Shown one piece after another: positions 28,796 through 40,535 of a DNA stretch of 64,000 nt. Source of the DNA: Brachycybe producta. Its lineage: Eukaryota; Arthropoda; Diplopoda; Playtdesmida; Andrognathidae. Location of the stretch: assembly GCA_036925085.1 (NCBI GenBank), contig JAUPFP010000006.1, positions 729,001 through 793,000 of the forward strand, written 5' to 3'. The translations under genes and the position numbers were made by a program. The notes beneath the pieces were generated by a model, which was given only the letters and a program-made list of their open reading frames with translations, was not told the origin of the DNA and ran no database searches. Positions within the stretch are counted from its first letter, which is position 1, and each line of letters begins with the position of its first letter.

Positions 28796-29802
28796 AAATA
28801 TAAACTATAAACTTAAAAACTATAAACGTTTGCTAACAGTAAACATTCAGTAACCGTAAACCATTTGCTGAAGAACATAAAACAGTGTTTCCCAATTTTA
28901 TTTGACTACAGAATTCTTTTTTGAATCTTCAAAATATTCAGAAAATAAAAATAATTGGCATGTAATCTTAATAATTATAAGTAATAATTTTAGGTTATCA
29001 GATTCACTTTTAATTAATAATATTTTTTAAAAAAAATCGCATACAAATTACAACATATTTTATGTCATTTCATTTTCGAGTTGTGTTGGAATCTATGAAG
29101 ATGATGAACATGCTGTGACTACTTAAATGAAAATATAAATTATTTAACAAAAAACCTGTTAGAATTATACTTTTTTTAGTGTGAGATTTAATAATGTTTT
29201 TTTAATTTTCTCACGGGGAACCCTTATTTTTTTCTTTATGGATTCCCAGAGTTCCGCTGAATCTCATTTGGGATGGAACAAACAAAAAAAAAATAGTCAT
29301 CAAATACAAACAACATCCTGAATCTCGTACAGAGAGATGTCGATGAATATCATTTATATAGGCCTAATTGGGTATATTTGCAATTGATAGGAATATTTTT
29401 GTTTTTGGCTTTTGTTTATAAAGTCAAAAATAAGAACAACAAAAAGAAGCTCCTGATATGACGAAATGATGATAAAATTTTAAGAAAAATCCCATCATTT
29501 CAAGCTATAATAATAACATACGAATGAATGTTTTTTCTTCTTCTGATATATCACGAATCATTTAATAAGAATTCTCAGAAATTGATTGCAATTTCATAAG
29601 CTATTATTATTATTATTTTTAGCGTCTTGTCTTTTTTTGACTTGACATTCATTTTATTGTTGAAGTTGGTAAAGAAAGAAACATCTTACCGTTGTTTAAT
29701 TTGAAAAAAATATCTGCTTTATGAACAGCCTACGCAATAATACTAAGGAGAAATTGAAAGTTAAAGTTGGATCATTGTAACTTATTTTCAAACTAATATG
29801 AT
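28796..29802. other. Intronic AT-rich sequence
   Basis: This stretch holds no recognised gene. Near 28870-29240 there are T/A runs and a CAGAATTC..CAGAGTTCCGCTGAATCTC pair that could be the ends of an old DNA transposon. Confidence 0.35.
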
Positions 29803-29835
29803 CAGTGGCGTAGCTAAAGCCTAGCTACGCCACTG
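29803..29835. repeat. Minimal 33-bp palindrome made of two hAT-type ends
   Basis: CAGTGGCGTAGCTA, the loop AAGCC and TAGCTACGCCACTG form a perfect 14-bp hairpin. CAGTGGCGTAGC is a common hAT-type terminal sequence in animal genomes. The two ends face each other with almost nothing between them. No 8-bp duplication is obvious in the flanks. Confidence 0.7.
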
Positions 29836-30244
29836 ACCAATATAAAAATCTTACTTTGAAAGGTATCAACGATGAAAATACCCTTAACTAAACTTTTTCC
29901 TTCTGAGAGTTCAAGGGACGTGTTACATTTTAAAAACCACCTTAACCTTTTCACATTTCAATAAAACATTTTCATCCATACTACAGTAGCTACAATAAAT
30001 AAATTTTAAAATAACTTTTAAATTAGTTAAAATATTTTTAAATAACCTTTTTATATACCGGCATTAATTTAAGACTGTCAGTTTGATTATTTAATTGGTT
30101 AAGAAAGCTTACATTTTTTTAATTTTAAAACTGACAAATTATTTACAATATATTTAATAATTTTATGCACTTTTTATTTGTCTAATGTTCAATTATATAA
30201 TAATAGAATTTTTCTGTGCAGTTCAAAGCCTAGAGGTTACTGAA

Positions 30245-30585
30245 ACTTAAGGTCAGAGTGCATTATTTGCTTTTTGCAGCTCTAAAGATAATAAGCTTTG
30301 CATTGCCTTTTTTGCAACTTTCTGGTTTGCTTGCTTGCTTGCTTTTGGAAGCTTCCATTTGATTTGATATATTTGCAACAGGTCATAGCGTTAAATTCAG
30401 GAAAAATAAAAAGGCAGGCAGGTTAGAGGTTAGATTTTAACACACATAAAGTGACATAATACATGTATATGGCAGTATAGACTTCGTTGTTTTAAATTTT
30501 GTTGCAAAATAAAATCAACAGCAAAGGGGGTAGCTTTAAAGCTGTATAAAGCAAATATGTAGTCTGGCCTTAACTGGCTGTCAAC
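30245..30585. repeat. Family J foldback, copy 1
   Basis: The left end AGTGCATTATTTGCTTTTTG and GCAGCTCTAAAG face the right end CTTTAAAGCTGTATAAAGCA and AATATGTAGT. The terminal words match the larger copy at 32222-32712. The interior includes a repeated TTGCTTGCTTGCTT run. Confidence 0.55.
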
Positions 30586-31376
30586 GTTTAACGTACTAAT
30601 GAGTTGCTTGAGGACGGTTTAGTGATAAAAATGGATTTACTCCAAATAAATACTTTATGGTCATTTGACTTTTTTTTGATGAGCATTGATCCGTTTGATT
30701 TAGTTTTGTTTGTTAAATATCAACATAATTGAAGATGTTTGCATTTAATCTCTTTCAACTGTTTACATAGTAAATGTAAGAAGCGATTCTCAAATAATAC
30801 ATGATTATGTTGTTCCTACATTTATCTCAGCAAACTCGAAATGGAAATATAAAGCGATAAACTGAATGAAAAAACAAAACTTCAAAGTAGTATTTGTATA
30901 ATATTACAAGTTGGATGTGTATTTGCATTTATTCTTTATGCAAAATAAACTGGATTACTCTATAAAGGCTTAAGGTTAAAAGCCTAGACAACTCCAGAGT
31001 TTCACATGTCATGAGACAAAGTCAATTTTACAGTAATTCGAAATGTCACGAAAATACCTTGCGACCTGGTAGAATATATATTAAGGATGTATTACTTTTA
31101 GCTTAAAGCTGAACGGTGATTTTAAAGAACTGAAAAGTGGCTCGCAAAATGGACCTTTTTAAGGTCTTTTACATCGGTCAAGCAAATTAGCATAATTCAA
31201 AATTGTATAAAATATAAAAAAACCCTTTAAATATTGCAACAACAAAAAATAGACGATGGTCACAACATTCAAGAAGATATTGCAACTGCATTTATCATTA
31301 AAAATACACTTTAAATGCACCTAAATATAGCTAGAATCGAGACCATGTTTTTTTTGGGGGGGGGGGGGGGACACCC
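30586..31376. other. Intronic AT-rich sequence
   Basis: No gene or paired repeat was seen, apart from a long G-run at about 31356-31370 just before the next element. Confidence 0.4.
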
Positions 31377-31377
31377 A

Positions 31378-31625
31378 GGACAGACTAATCGTAGGTCACT
31401 AGGTGACCTGCACTTTCAGATAGCTATTTGGAGAAGAACAGTGGGTCAGTGAGTGACCTACACTTTTACATTCTGGGGGCTGCATCCTTGAGAGACCACC
31501 TGCAACAAGCTCAATTTAACATAACTCCACCTAATCACTGATATAAAAAAAAGTTCTAAAGTCACTGAGTGACCTACAGTTCTAAAGTGTAGGTCACCTA
31601 GTGACCTACGATTAGTCTGTTCCTG
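31378..31625. repeat. MITE with long inverted ends carrying AGGTCA palindromes
   Basis: The left end GACAGACTAATCGTAGGTCA continues into CTAGGTGACCTGCACTTT. The right end mirrors it (AAAGTGTAGGTCACCTAGTG, ACCTACGATTAGTCTGTT). Each end holds AGGTCA-5nt-TGACCT, and two related palindromes lie inside (about 31445 and 31562). The arms are nearly identical over about 38 bp. It is noncoding. Confidence 0.8.
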
Positions 31626-32221
31626 TTTTTGGACATATAGCACGTGCGCGCTTGGCTCGTCTAGCCTCTCAAGTGGATTTTTTTATATCGTTTAGCACCA
31701 AATTGAAGAAGAAAACTCAGCAGTTGAACTTTCAATTTTCAACTCTTTGAGCAAAGTTCTCTTGGAACCCTGCTCCGAAGGTTCAAGTTGAAATTTAAGG
31801 AAAGACCAAGATTTCCTTTTTGTTTTAAATCTGAGCTTAAGATTAAATTTGATTTGTGTTTTATATTTTGCGAGTTACTTGAATGATGTTGTGGTTTACC
31901 ATATTTTAACAACATTTCTTTTTTTAAAAAAAAACCGCAGTGTTTAAAAATGCAACATAATTACATTAAAATGACAGGTATTTACAGTAGTGGTGCGATG
32001 ATGTATGCAAAGTCATCTTCTAAACGAGTTAGAAACTTTCAACAATGCTTAGTTTAATGAATATTGATTGAGTGAGAGTGAGAGCGAGACTTGTACTGAA
32101 TTCAAATGATGTACAATGTAATATTTGATTATAAAATTACATAAACTGTTCTCAATGATTTTACAAGGTGGTCTCAAAGTTTCTTTACGATTTGGAATTA
32201 TTGTAGCTGAGTGTTGTTAAA

Positions 32222-32712
32222 GGTTAAACTGCATATTCGCTTTCTGCAGCTTTAAAGCTCCTGTTGCTTGATTATCATTTTAGAATTTCAAAGCAATTAT
32301 AATTATGTAGCTGTTACATCATAACTAACTGACCTGCCTTTTTCACTTTTCTCGGTATGTGATTGGTCAGTTTGTTTTAATGCTACAATCTGTTTCAAAT
32401 ATCAAACCAAATTGGGAAGCTGTAGAAAAAAAGTAAGCAGTGCTCAGCAGTTTGCTTTTTTAAAGAACGCAAATATGAAATAATTTAAAAAGCTATAAAA
32501 AATAATGCAAAACTTAGCTTTAAAGACAGGTAAGTGTGCCCAGTACTGAAATTTCGTCCCCCCCCCCCCCGCCCTTGTAGAAGCGACGTCAATTTCTAAT
32601 TGGTTTATTACTTGGTCTGATGTCATAAAAGGGCGGAGGACAAACGAAATTTTAGTGCTGCTGGGCCATACTTGCCTGTCTTTAAAGCCACAGAAAGCGA
32701 ATATGCAATTTC
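32222..32712. repeat. Family J foldback, copy 2, with a nested family E element
   Basis: The ends GCATATTCGCTTTCTGCAGC and GCCACAGAAAGCGAATATGC are inverted. Inside, at 32525-32680, sits a separate foldback of family E. A stretch of C residues lies at about 32559-32569. Confidence 0.7.
32525..32680. repeat. Family E foldback, copy 1
   Basis: GACAGGTAAGTGTGCCCAG on the left faces CTGGGCCATACTTGCCTGTC on the right. The inner arms AAATTTCGTCC and GGACAAACGAAATTT, and CTAATTGGTT, match the layout of copy 2 at 36771-36911. Confidence 0.75.
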
Positions 32713-33621
32713 ATACAGATTATTATAGATGGCGCAACAAGCAATTAAAAAATTCTTAACTAAGTATGAATAGGAGACCACCCTGTATATATACATATAT
32801 TATGAATATGACAAGTTATGATAAAGTGAAAGATTTTTCTCATTTGAACTGCTTCTAGTAATCAAGTTATGTATTTTTTTATGAATATGTAATTTTTGAT
32901 AAAAAAAACCCTTTTTAAATAACAGCAGTAGGCCTAAACGACACAATCATATTTATAATAAATGACAATGCAAAAAAAAACTATTTATAATTTAACACAA
33001 AAGAACTTTTTTTCTAGAAAACAAAGGGAATAAAAACTAATCCAAATATCATTTTGAATTAAAAAAAATAATTCATGAGATTTTATTTTTAATTAAAAAA
33101 AGTTACAAACATAATATAAATCCATGGTGATATAACTTAAGTTGTTTATGTGTTGATTTCTTTTGTGTTATGGAAATCCTAAATATAATATAAAATGCAT
33201 AATATCTATCTCGAAATAGCCAATTGGGATGTGTGTTTGTTTGTTTGTTTGTTTGATAAGTACTGTCTATGATTGAAAACACAAAACATTTTTACGGCTT
33301 TATGAGCATAAATAATTTCCTCATAGAATTCCTAGGAAACTTCATTAGAAACTAATATAAATTGTAGTCTGTATAAAAACTTGATTGGCAATCAAAATTA
33401 ATGGTCAATCAAATGACCACCACTTGCTAGATTTCACTTACTATTGTTACACAAAACATTTTGTTTAAAGTAATTTGATTTGAACTTATAACTTAATTAT
33501 TTTATGTATAATATACCTCTGACGTTTGCATACCAACATTGCTTTTATTATGTGAGTAATTGCATTTATATTCATATAAATTTCAATTGCTAGTACCTTC
33601 GACACACACATACACAGTTAA
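32713..33621. other. Intronic AT-rich sequence
   Basis: No gene was seen. A (TTTG)n microsatellite lies at about 33234-33256. Confidence 0.4.
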
Positions 33622-33915
33622 AGGCATTTAAATATTAAACACGTTCTACAGAGCCCTCTGTGAAGGGCAAACAAACAATATGTCGAACTCAATTTATTCA
33701 GTTAATAATCTGAAAATATTGAGTTAATTTACTTAAATATAAAATATATAAACTATTGACATTTAAATATTGATTTAGTATTTTAATTTAAAACATTAAT
33801 AATAAAGTCAATTTTTAATTTGCTTTTTATGTGTCCTTAACTGGATTCCGTATAATTCACACCTAAACACATTTAATTTGAATTCATTTAACTCATGTGT
33901 CTCTCTACAAGATAT
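33622..33915. repeat. Dispersed repeat family I, copy 2
   Basis: It shares GTTCTACAGAGCCCTCTGTG, ATTAATAATAAAGTCAATTT, CTTAACTGGATTCCGTATAA and AATTCATTTAACTCATGTGT with the copies at 6935 and 63800. The copy is fuller than copy 1 around ACACCTAAACACATTTAATT. Confidence 0.65.
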
Positions 33916-34139
33916 ATATAACGTATTATTTCAAGGTTAAAACTTAAATGATACACTAGTTTCGTTGTTTTTGCGGTATATTTGTTTTACAGATTTGAAA
34001 TTTTTATCAAAGAATGTAGCTGTGTTAGAAACAATCTGACATGATATAATTTGATTTTGTTTTCATTTCCTTACGGCATTTTCAAAATTACACTGTATAT
34101 TCCTTTTTAAAGTATGCCGCCGATATGTAAATAATGTAT

Positions 34140-34280
34140 ATGTCCCATCCATTTGGTGTAACTTGTTCATTACACGAAATGTATGTTAATTTTCGCGTTT
34201 TGCTTCAGGCCAACTTATGTTAATTTCGTAAAAATGGACATACATTTGGTGTAATGAACACATTACACCAAATGGATGCG
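34140..34280. repeat. Short foldback with CCATTTGGTGTAA arms
   Basis: CATCCATTTGGTGTAACTTG near 34148 faces ATTACACCAAATGGATG near 34262, and ATTTGGTGTAATGAAC is repeated just inside the right arm. The flanking intronic sequence to 35188 shows only a G-run near 34362 and AT-rich DNA. Confidence 0.55.
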
Positions 34281-35188
34281 CGATATACACTTAAACGCTG
34301 TTTGTTAATTTATTTGGAAGGAGGGATGTTGTTCAGTAAACTTATCTGTATGTTTTTTTTGGGGGGGGGGGGGGTATTTCAGTAAGATTATCACAGAAGG
34401 TCTTTTACTTTTGGAAGTAATGTAGTTTTCTGTGTGTCTTCCAACCACTTAGCAACACAATATGTTATTTTTTGTTTCTGGAGTGCATTGATGCACTTAG
34501 TAATTCAAAGATTGTGTCAAGTTTAAGATGCAAATTTGGAGATGTTATAGATTATATTGCAATTTCACGTTATCATAAGTTCAAACAAGTAGGTATTTTA
34601 TTATAGTGTGTGACAAATGGGGTTTTGAGGTTCTTTTGACCTTTTTTTACTTTAAAAATTGATCCATTTTAAGATACTATCTTCTTCTACTTCATAAATT
34701 TTATCTTTTTTTCAGAAATTTAGGTTTTCATATTATTGACATTTATATATTTACTGAATGCTATAGATTTCGATTAATTTCTATGCTGCTTTTGGACAAA
34801 ATAGCCCCTATGCGACAGGTCCTTTGGACTGCCTGCATAGTAATTATTCAAATTCAAGTTAACTAATTAATGTTAGTTAGTAGTTTGTAGGTAAAAAAAA
34901 AACAGCTTAAAGCGAGATTTTCTGATTTGGCTGTGAACTTTAATTAGGCATTTATAAGTATTGCTATATAAATTTTCGATTGATTCACTAGTTAATGCTA
35001 GTTAATAGTTTGTTAAGCATAATAGCTGTATGGTTTTTACGTCACATTAATTTATCATCAAAGCAATGTTTGCATTTTAGCTTGGATTTATTTTTTATGT
35101 TTACATTTTCTGCATGTTTTGAATGGTTTTCGGTGTTTAGACGGAGTTCAAACTAGGTTTTTGTAATGTCATTTTTACATTTTACTAG

Positions 35189-36098
35189 TTAAGAGGCTAG
35201 ATACATCGTTTAGTTCAAAATCTCTCCGAATGTAGGCGCTGCGATCGTTGTTGATTGAAAAACGGTTTTTTAACGTTTTTTCTCCCGGTTCGAAGTCACA
35301 TAATAATTAATTGAAAAATAATTTCGCGTGCTAACCTTATAAAAAGAAAACATTGTGAAGCCAGTAGATTAATGCACGTAATAATTATTTTGTTATTGTT
35401 CTGAGTTGTTTTTAACGGGAGTTCTTCAAATGTTTGGGTGACGGTTTTTTGCTCCTATGGGATTTAACATGGAGTTAAAAAAACGTAAGATTTTAAATGT
35501 TATTTAAAAATAGAAAGCTCTTTTAAAATTTAGAAAAAGGAATAATCCTGAAGGCAATAAACACATGTAAGTACGTGCTAATTTTTCTGATTGCTCTAAA
35601 TCATTTTTAATCAGAGTTCTCTTAACTTTTGTTGGACGGTGTTTTAGTCCTATGGGACTTAACATGGAGTTAAAAAATGTACGATTTTAAACGTTATTAA
35701 AAAATAGAAGGACCTTTTCAACATCTATAAAAAAGGAAACATCGTGAAGCCAATACATGAATGTATGTGCTAATTATTATGTTATTGTTCTAAATCGTTT
35801 TTTAACGAGAGTTTTTCAAATGTTTGTGGGACGGTTTTGGGGCCAATGGGATTTAACATGGGGTTGAAAAAACGAACGACTTTGAACCTTGTTTAAAAAT
35901 AGAAAGACCTTTTCAAAAATTATATAAATCGAGCACATGAAGAACAATAGTTTTTATTGCATTTTGCGCTTTACTGTATTTGAATTGAGCGATTGTGAGG
36001 CGATTTCTTTCAGTTTTAGTAACACTATATAAGAACACTCATTTGTCTCGTTGTCGTCTGCTCAAAACAACAAGATGGACGTGGATCTAGGCTCTTAA
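35189..36098. repeat. Family F element, copy 2, with three internal tandem units
   Basis: The left end TTAAGAGGCTAGATACATCG and the right end GTGGATCTAGGCTCTTAA are both bounded by TTAA. Three units of about 194 bp carry ATAGAA(G/A)G(A/C)(C/T)CTTTT, near 35508, 35702 and 35897. It is the reverse complement of 10148-10864, which has two units. Confidence 0.75.
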
Positions 36099-36770
36099 TA
36101 CTTTTTAAACCTGTTAACAAACGTAACACATCTACGAGAGGGTTTTTACGTAATAAGGTAGGCCGTACACTTGGCTCTAAAAACAATTATATTTATCGAA
36201 CCTAATATGCTGTAAGTAGTAGCCTAATACATGATCTTCCGAAACGATTCAAGCATTTGTCCCAGAGTGTGACACCAATTTTTTTTAAAAAAATAACTAC
36301 ATTCAGAGAAATCTTCATCCAAGTTGATGGAGCCAGTTTTAGTTTCTTGTTTCCATTTGGACGTCTTCATCCTGAGGCAAAAAGCTTTCCTCACAAATAT
36401 TATATATATAATATCCCAGATCTGTGTGTACCAAAATTTATATAAACGGAATTTATATAAATTGAAATAAATGAAGAAATGAACCACTATTTTTTTCTCA
36501 AGGTCAACTATATGTTGCGCTCTCCCCATCCAAGAACAGCATGATATTAAATTGGAGAGGGGGAAAAGGTTGGAAAGTGTAGAAGGGGGGGAGAGAAACG
36601 TGGAGGGGAGGAAAAAAAGGGGAGGGGGTGACTGAAATTGAAATGAAAAGAGTAAAAAAGGAACAAACAACGCGCATGCGCACACCAGAGAAAATGAAAA
36701 ACTCATTTTCTCTTTCAAATATAAAAAAGGGGATGGGATAATAGTAGCAAAATTAAACTACAGTTTATCA

Positions 36771-36911
36771 CAGGTAACTGTGCCCAGCATTAGAATTTCT
36801 TTTCCTCCGCCCTTTTATGAACGTCATCAATTTCTAATTGGTTTGTTACTTGGTCTCACGTCATAAAAGGGCGGAGGAAAAGAAATTCTAATGCTGGGCA
36901 CAATTGCCTGT
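36771..36911. repeat. Family E foldback, copy 2
   Basis: The arms ACTGTGCCCAGCATTAGAAT and ATTCTAATGCTGGGCACAAT are perfect inverted repeats. TTTCCTCCGCCCTTTTATGA faces TCATAAAAGGGCGGAGGAAA. The loop contains CTAATTGGTTTGTTACTTGG. The stretch before it (36100-36770) is purine-rich low-complexity DNA without a gene. Confidence 0.85.
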
Positions 36912-37090
36912 GAATTTCGCTCCCGTCATTTATGACGGGTTAACCCACTAGTTTATTGATATTGGACTAACCAGGTGCTAGTCCAATGGATCTCAAGATC
37001 AGGGTTGGGAGCAAATGCGTCTTCTTAAAATATTTTGCCTTAGAGGAAGACATCACAATGGAAACAAGAAAACTGGCTGATCTACTTAGT

Positions 37091-37340
37091 GCAGGCGCAA
37101 ATCAGGCAACAATGCAAGCTTGCACCCAGCAGCAACTGTTGCTGATGACACTACACTAGTGCCACCACTGCATTTGCAGGCATCAAATTGGTAGTTGGCA
37201 ACAGTAGTAAGTGGATGTTGCCTCTCTGCTCAGTTATAGTGAGCATAAAAAGCAACAACTTTCTTGTCACGTGATCATGATTTGGTTGCTGGTTGCTGGT
37301 TGCTCGCTCATTTGGTTCCCTAATTTGCGCCCGGCCTTAC
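37091..37340. repeat. MITE-like element with GGCGCAAAT ends
   Basis: GCAGGCGCAAATCAGGCAAC on the left faces GGTTCCCTAATTTGCGCCCG on the right. The interior has a CAGCAGCAACTGTTGCTG palindrome and a GGTTGCTGGTTGCTGGTTGC run. Confidence 0.55.
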
Positions 37341-39919
37341 TTGGCCGAAAATTTCTAGATGTAGATTATACAGTATTTTAAATTGGTGTCACAAATGCTT
37401 GAATTTTTTTTTTGTGGATATTATGTAGAGAAAAATAAGTATACCGGGTATGAATTAAGGTACATTTGTGTATTATATTCTATCTGGATCCAGTAATAGG
37501 TGTTACCTGTTGCGGATTCTCTTGCATTGCGAACAGTCGAAAAGTTCAATTATTTTCATTTAAATAAAGTTTTCGTAACAAAATACAAACTAATAATCTA
37601 AATAATAATAATTGTCATGATTGGAAGTTAAGATTTATTTTTTGCATAATATGTAAGCCTAATACAGCATTCAGGGTCACAATATTTGTTTCGATAATTG
37701 AAATCTTTGTTGTTACTTTGACGTTTTAGCCAAGTTGTCGTTATATTCGAGATCGCTATAAACTGCATTTGTTGCTTTTAGAGCAATACAAGTGTACCTT
37801 ATTTTTCTTTTTGGAAACCCCTCCCTCGTGTATACTGTGTATATACAGTCATTGCACGTGTGTACCAACTGAACATTTGTATTGTAATTGACAAACAAGC
37901 AACATGCAAATTGGAGAGTCGATATTCATTTGGTTCACGTAGTGTTACTCTTTGTCACAGAAACACAAACAAAAAAATGCATACACACAAATGGACAAAC
38001 GCGCAAATGCACAAGCACAAATGCCCGTGCATACACTCACACGAACATACAAATGCACTCTCGAATATAACAAAATTTCAATGTATATGCAAGAAAATAT
38101 AGCTCACTATTATATATTTGACAAGATTCGCTTAGATTTCTAGAAGACATAGCTACGGCCTAATAGTGTGCACTCTGGTTCGGAGCCTGCAAGTTTGACC
38201 TCACTGGATTTCAGAGTCGGATCTTCATCTTTGTATCGGAAATGTTGGACTGGAGGAGGAGGAGGACCTAAGGGTGGTTGCTAAGTCAAAGGTAGAACTA
38301 TAATCTCATCAACTTTCGGGTGAGGTCAAAAGAGGCTGTAAGCATTTACTAAACTCAAGGATCGAATCTCATGTTAGAAAATGCTAAATGATCGATGGAA
38401 TAGCAGTGAGTTGAGCTTTATTATTAGAAGGAGCTATCATAGGGAGGCAATTCCTTATATTCTATTGGAAATATGCAATATGAGCTGATCCAAGCGGGCA
38501 TGTCAGCTAAGCACTTTCCTGACTGAGTTATGCAAAAGCTCATGTCTAAGCACCCATTAAGAATAATACCACCCAAATTTCAATCTTTTAAAGGTAGCCT
38601 TAAAAGGTTTTTTTTTAAAGCTCGAACACAAATCTATTAAAGCTAAAGGTATTTTTCCTCTAGAAATCTAGCTGCATTCTCTAAAGAGAGCTGAGTTTTT
38701 TTCTATTAAGGATATACAAGATAGGCAGTGATATAATAAGAAAAGGTCTAGTTTGTGCAAAAATTGGAATTATGGACTAAAAAAAGAAAGTAAAAAAAGC
38801 CCTCTGGTAGAGACGTAAAATATATTTTTTTGTAGCTCATCGATCAGATTCTTATTTCTTCTTTGAAGGCAAAAAAAATTTTATCTTAAAAAATGAATTT
38901 TTTTAAAAAAAAAAATAACAAACAAGCGCAGTTCATACTTTGCTAACTTTTTTTTTCCAATGAAATTTGTTTCTAAAGCCTTAAGAGTTCTTTGAATACC
39001 TCTTCTTTAAATAAAATTAAGCTTCAAAACACCCAACAACCCCCCCCCCCCCCCCCCCCCCCCGCCACAGAATGTTGTGTTTTTTTATATTTAAGATAAT
39101 ATATTTCAAATTCAGCTATTGAAATTTTGTCCCTATGCCACAAGCCTTCTTGTCTTAGTTGCTTGTAGAGTAATTTTTTTTTTAAATTCATTCATCAAAT
39201 TCAAATTTATTTCTTGTGGCTGTTTTAGAGCTTTAACTGACTCAGCTAATATAGCTATGTTTGAAGAGTTGTCATCTTTGTAATTTTTTAATGTCCAGCA
39301 GAGATCTAGATATTCAGAATAATTGTGGTGAAAGACGTAGAAAAATATCAACTTTTATTATTCTTTTGTTACTTTTTTCAGTTTTCTTTTTATTCTTTAC
39401 TTTTAAACCAATATGAGATTCAATTGAAATATTAATAAATGATAATGGAAGAGTTTTTTTTTTCTTCTTTAAACATTCTGATGGTCGGTTTGTGTTTGTA
39501 TTTGTTTGTTATTTTCGGTTGACCAGTTGTTTCTAGGATATGTTTGTTTGTGTCAAAATAAAATTCTAATGATTACATCTCTTTGTATTTCTGAATCTTT
39601 CAACCCTGTGTGAGTAGAGTAGTCAACCCAGGAAACCAATTTATTTTTCTATTCAACAAACACACATTTTCACACAAAAGTCATCCATTTCTTTCTTTTT
39701 TTTCTTCTTCCTGTTTGCTTTCTAAAGAAAAAGCTGCCATTCAAAGATGTGCTTGATTGCTTTTTCTTAATATTTTTTTTAACAAAAAATATGTCTTCAA
39801 TATCTCATTTTTGGTCTGGAGCAACAACTCCTTTTTTTTGTCTTAAGCTAAGATCACACACGCAGAGAAAAAATTGAAACTGAAAAAGATAGTAATGGGA
39901 TAACTAGTGTCATCTGTAA
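37341..39919. other. Intronic sequence without recognised gene
   Basis: A C-run of about 24 lies at 39041-39063. A short (ACA/CAC)-rich tract lies at 37960-38060. No frame here has splice context or a recognisable domain. A segment at about 38160-38560 is less AT-rich than its surroundings and could be an old transposon. Confidence 0.4.
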
Positions 39920-40235
39920 AGCTCGGATTCTTATGCAAAATAGCATACAAATGTTTCTCAATTTGTGGCCCACAAGTGCCCAATTGTGAAGTCCTCATTA
40001 TTATCATTAGAATAACTGCAATTATGCTTTTTTTTCTAATCAAAAAGGTTGATTAGAGATTTAGATGTCTCTGGTTATTATCAGTAAGTTGTCATTGTTC
40101 TAGCCTCTAACCAGGTATTAAAATATAAAATTGTTACTTGATCTAAACGCGGGATTGTTACTTCACAATTTTGGCTTTTGAGTCACAGATTGAGAAACAT
40201 TTGCTTTGATATTTTGCATAAAAATCCGAGCCACG
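39920..40235. repeat. Foldback element, family B, copy 3
   Basis: The ends are GCTCGGATTCTTATGCAAAA and TTTTGCATAAAAATCCGAGC. The next arms, TTTCTCAATTTGTGGCCCAC and AGTCACAGATTGAGAAACAT, are paired. The centre has GGTTGATTAGAGATTTAG and CTAGCCTCTAACCAGG. Confidence 0.75.
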
Positions 40236-40269
40236 GGTTCGGAGATGGAACTTCAGAAACGTGTAAGTT

Positions 40270-40535
40270 AGCTTGCCGCACACTATACATCGGAACAGAA
40301 CGGAACGGATCAGAATATTTTGATAACAAGCATTTCAATGGAGCTCCACACACTAGCTTAGATTGGATCGGAACGGAACGAAACTTTGCCAGAGAGGGAA
40401 TATTTTGACTGATTTCGAAACTATGCGCATCATCATCGTATGCGCTGGTTCAGCGTGCAAGCTCTCCTCATTATATATTGATTCATACATTCCGTCCGAC
40501 TGTTCCGTTCTAATTGATTTAGTGTGCGGTAAGCT
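40270..40535. repeat. Family K MITE with CCGCACACTA ends
   Basis: AGCTTGCCGCACACTA on the left and TAGTGTGCGGTAAGCT on the right are inverted at 15 of 16 positions. The interior holds inverted GGAACAGAACGGAACGG-like words (GGATCGGAACGGAACG, GTCCGACTGTTCCGTTC). It is noncoding. Confidence 0.7.

Noticed and set aside
36224-36718. A 164-codon minus-strand frame
   Set aside because: Much of it is purine/pyrimidine low-complexity sequence and the rest shows no domain. A CCTCAG acceptor-like site near 36375 exists, but nothing links it to a gene.
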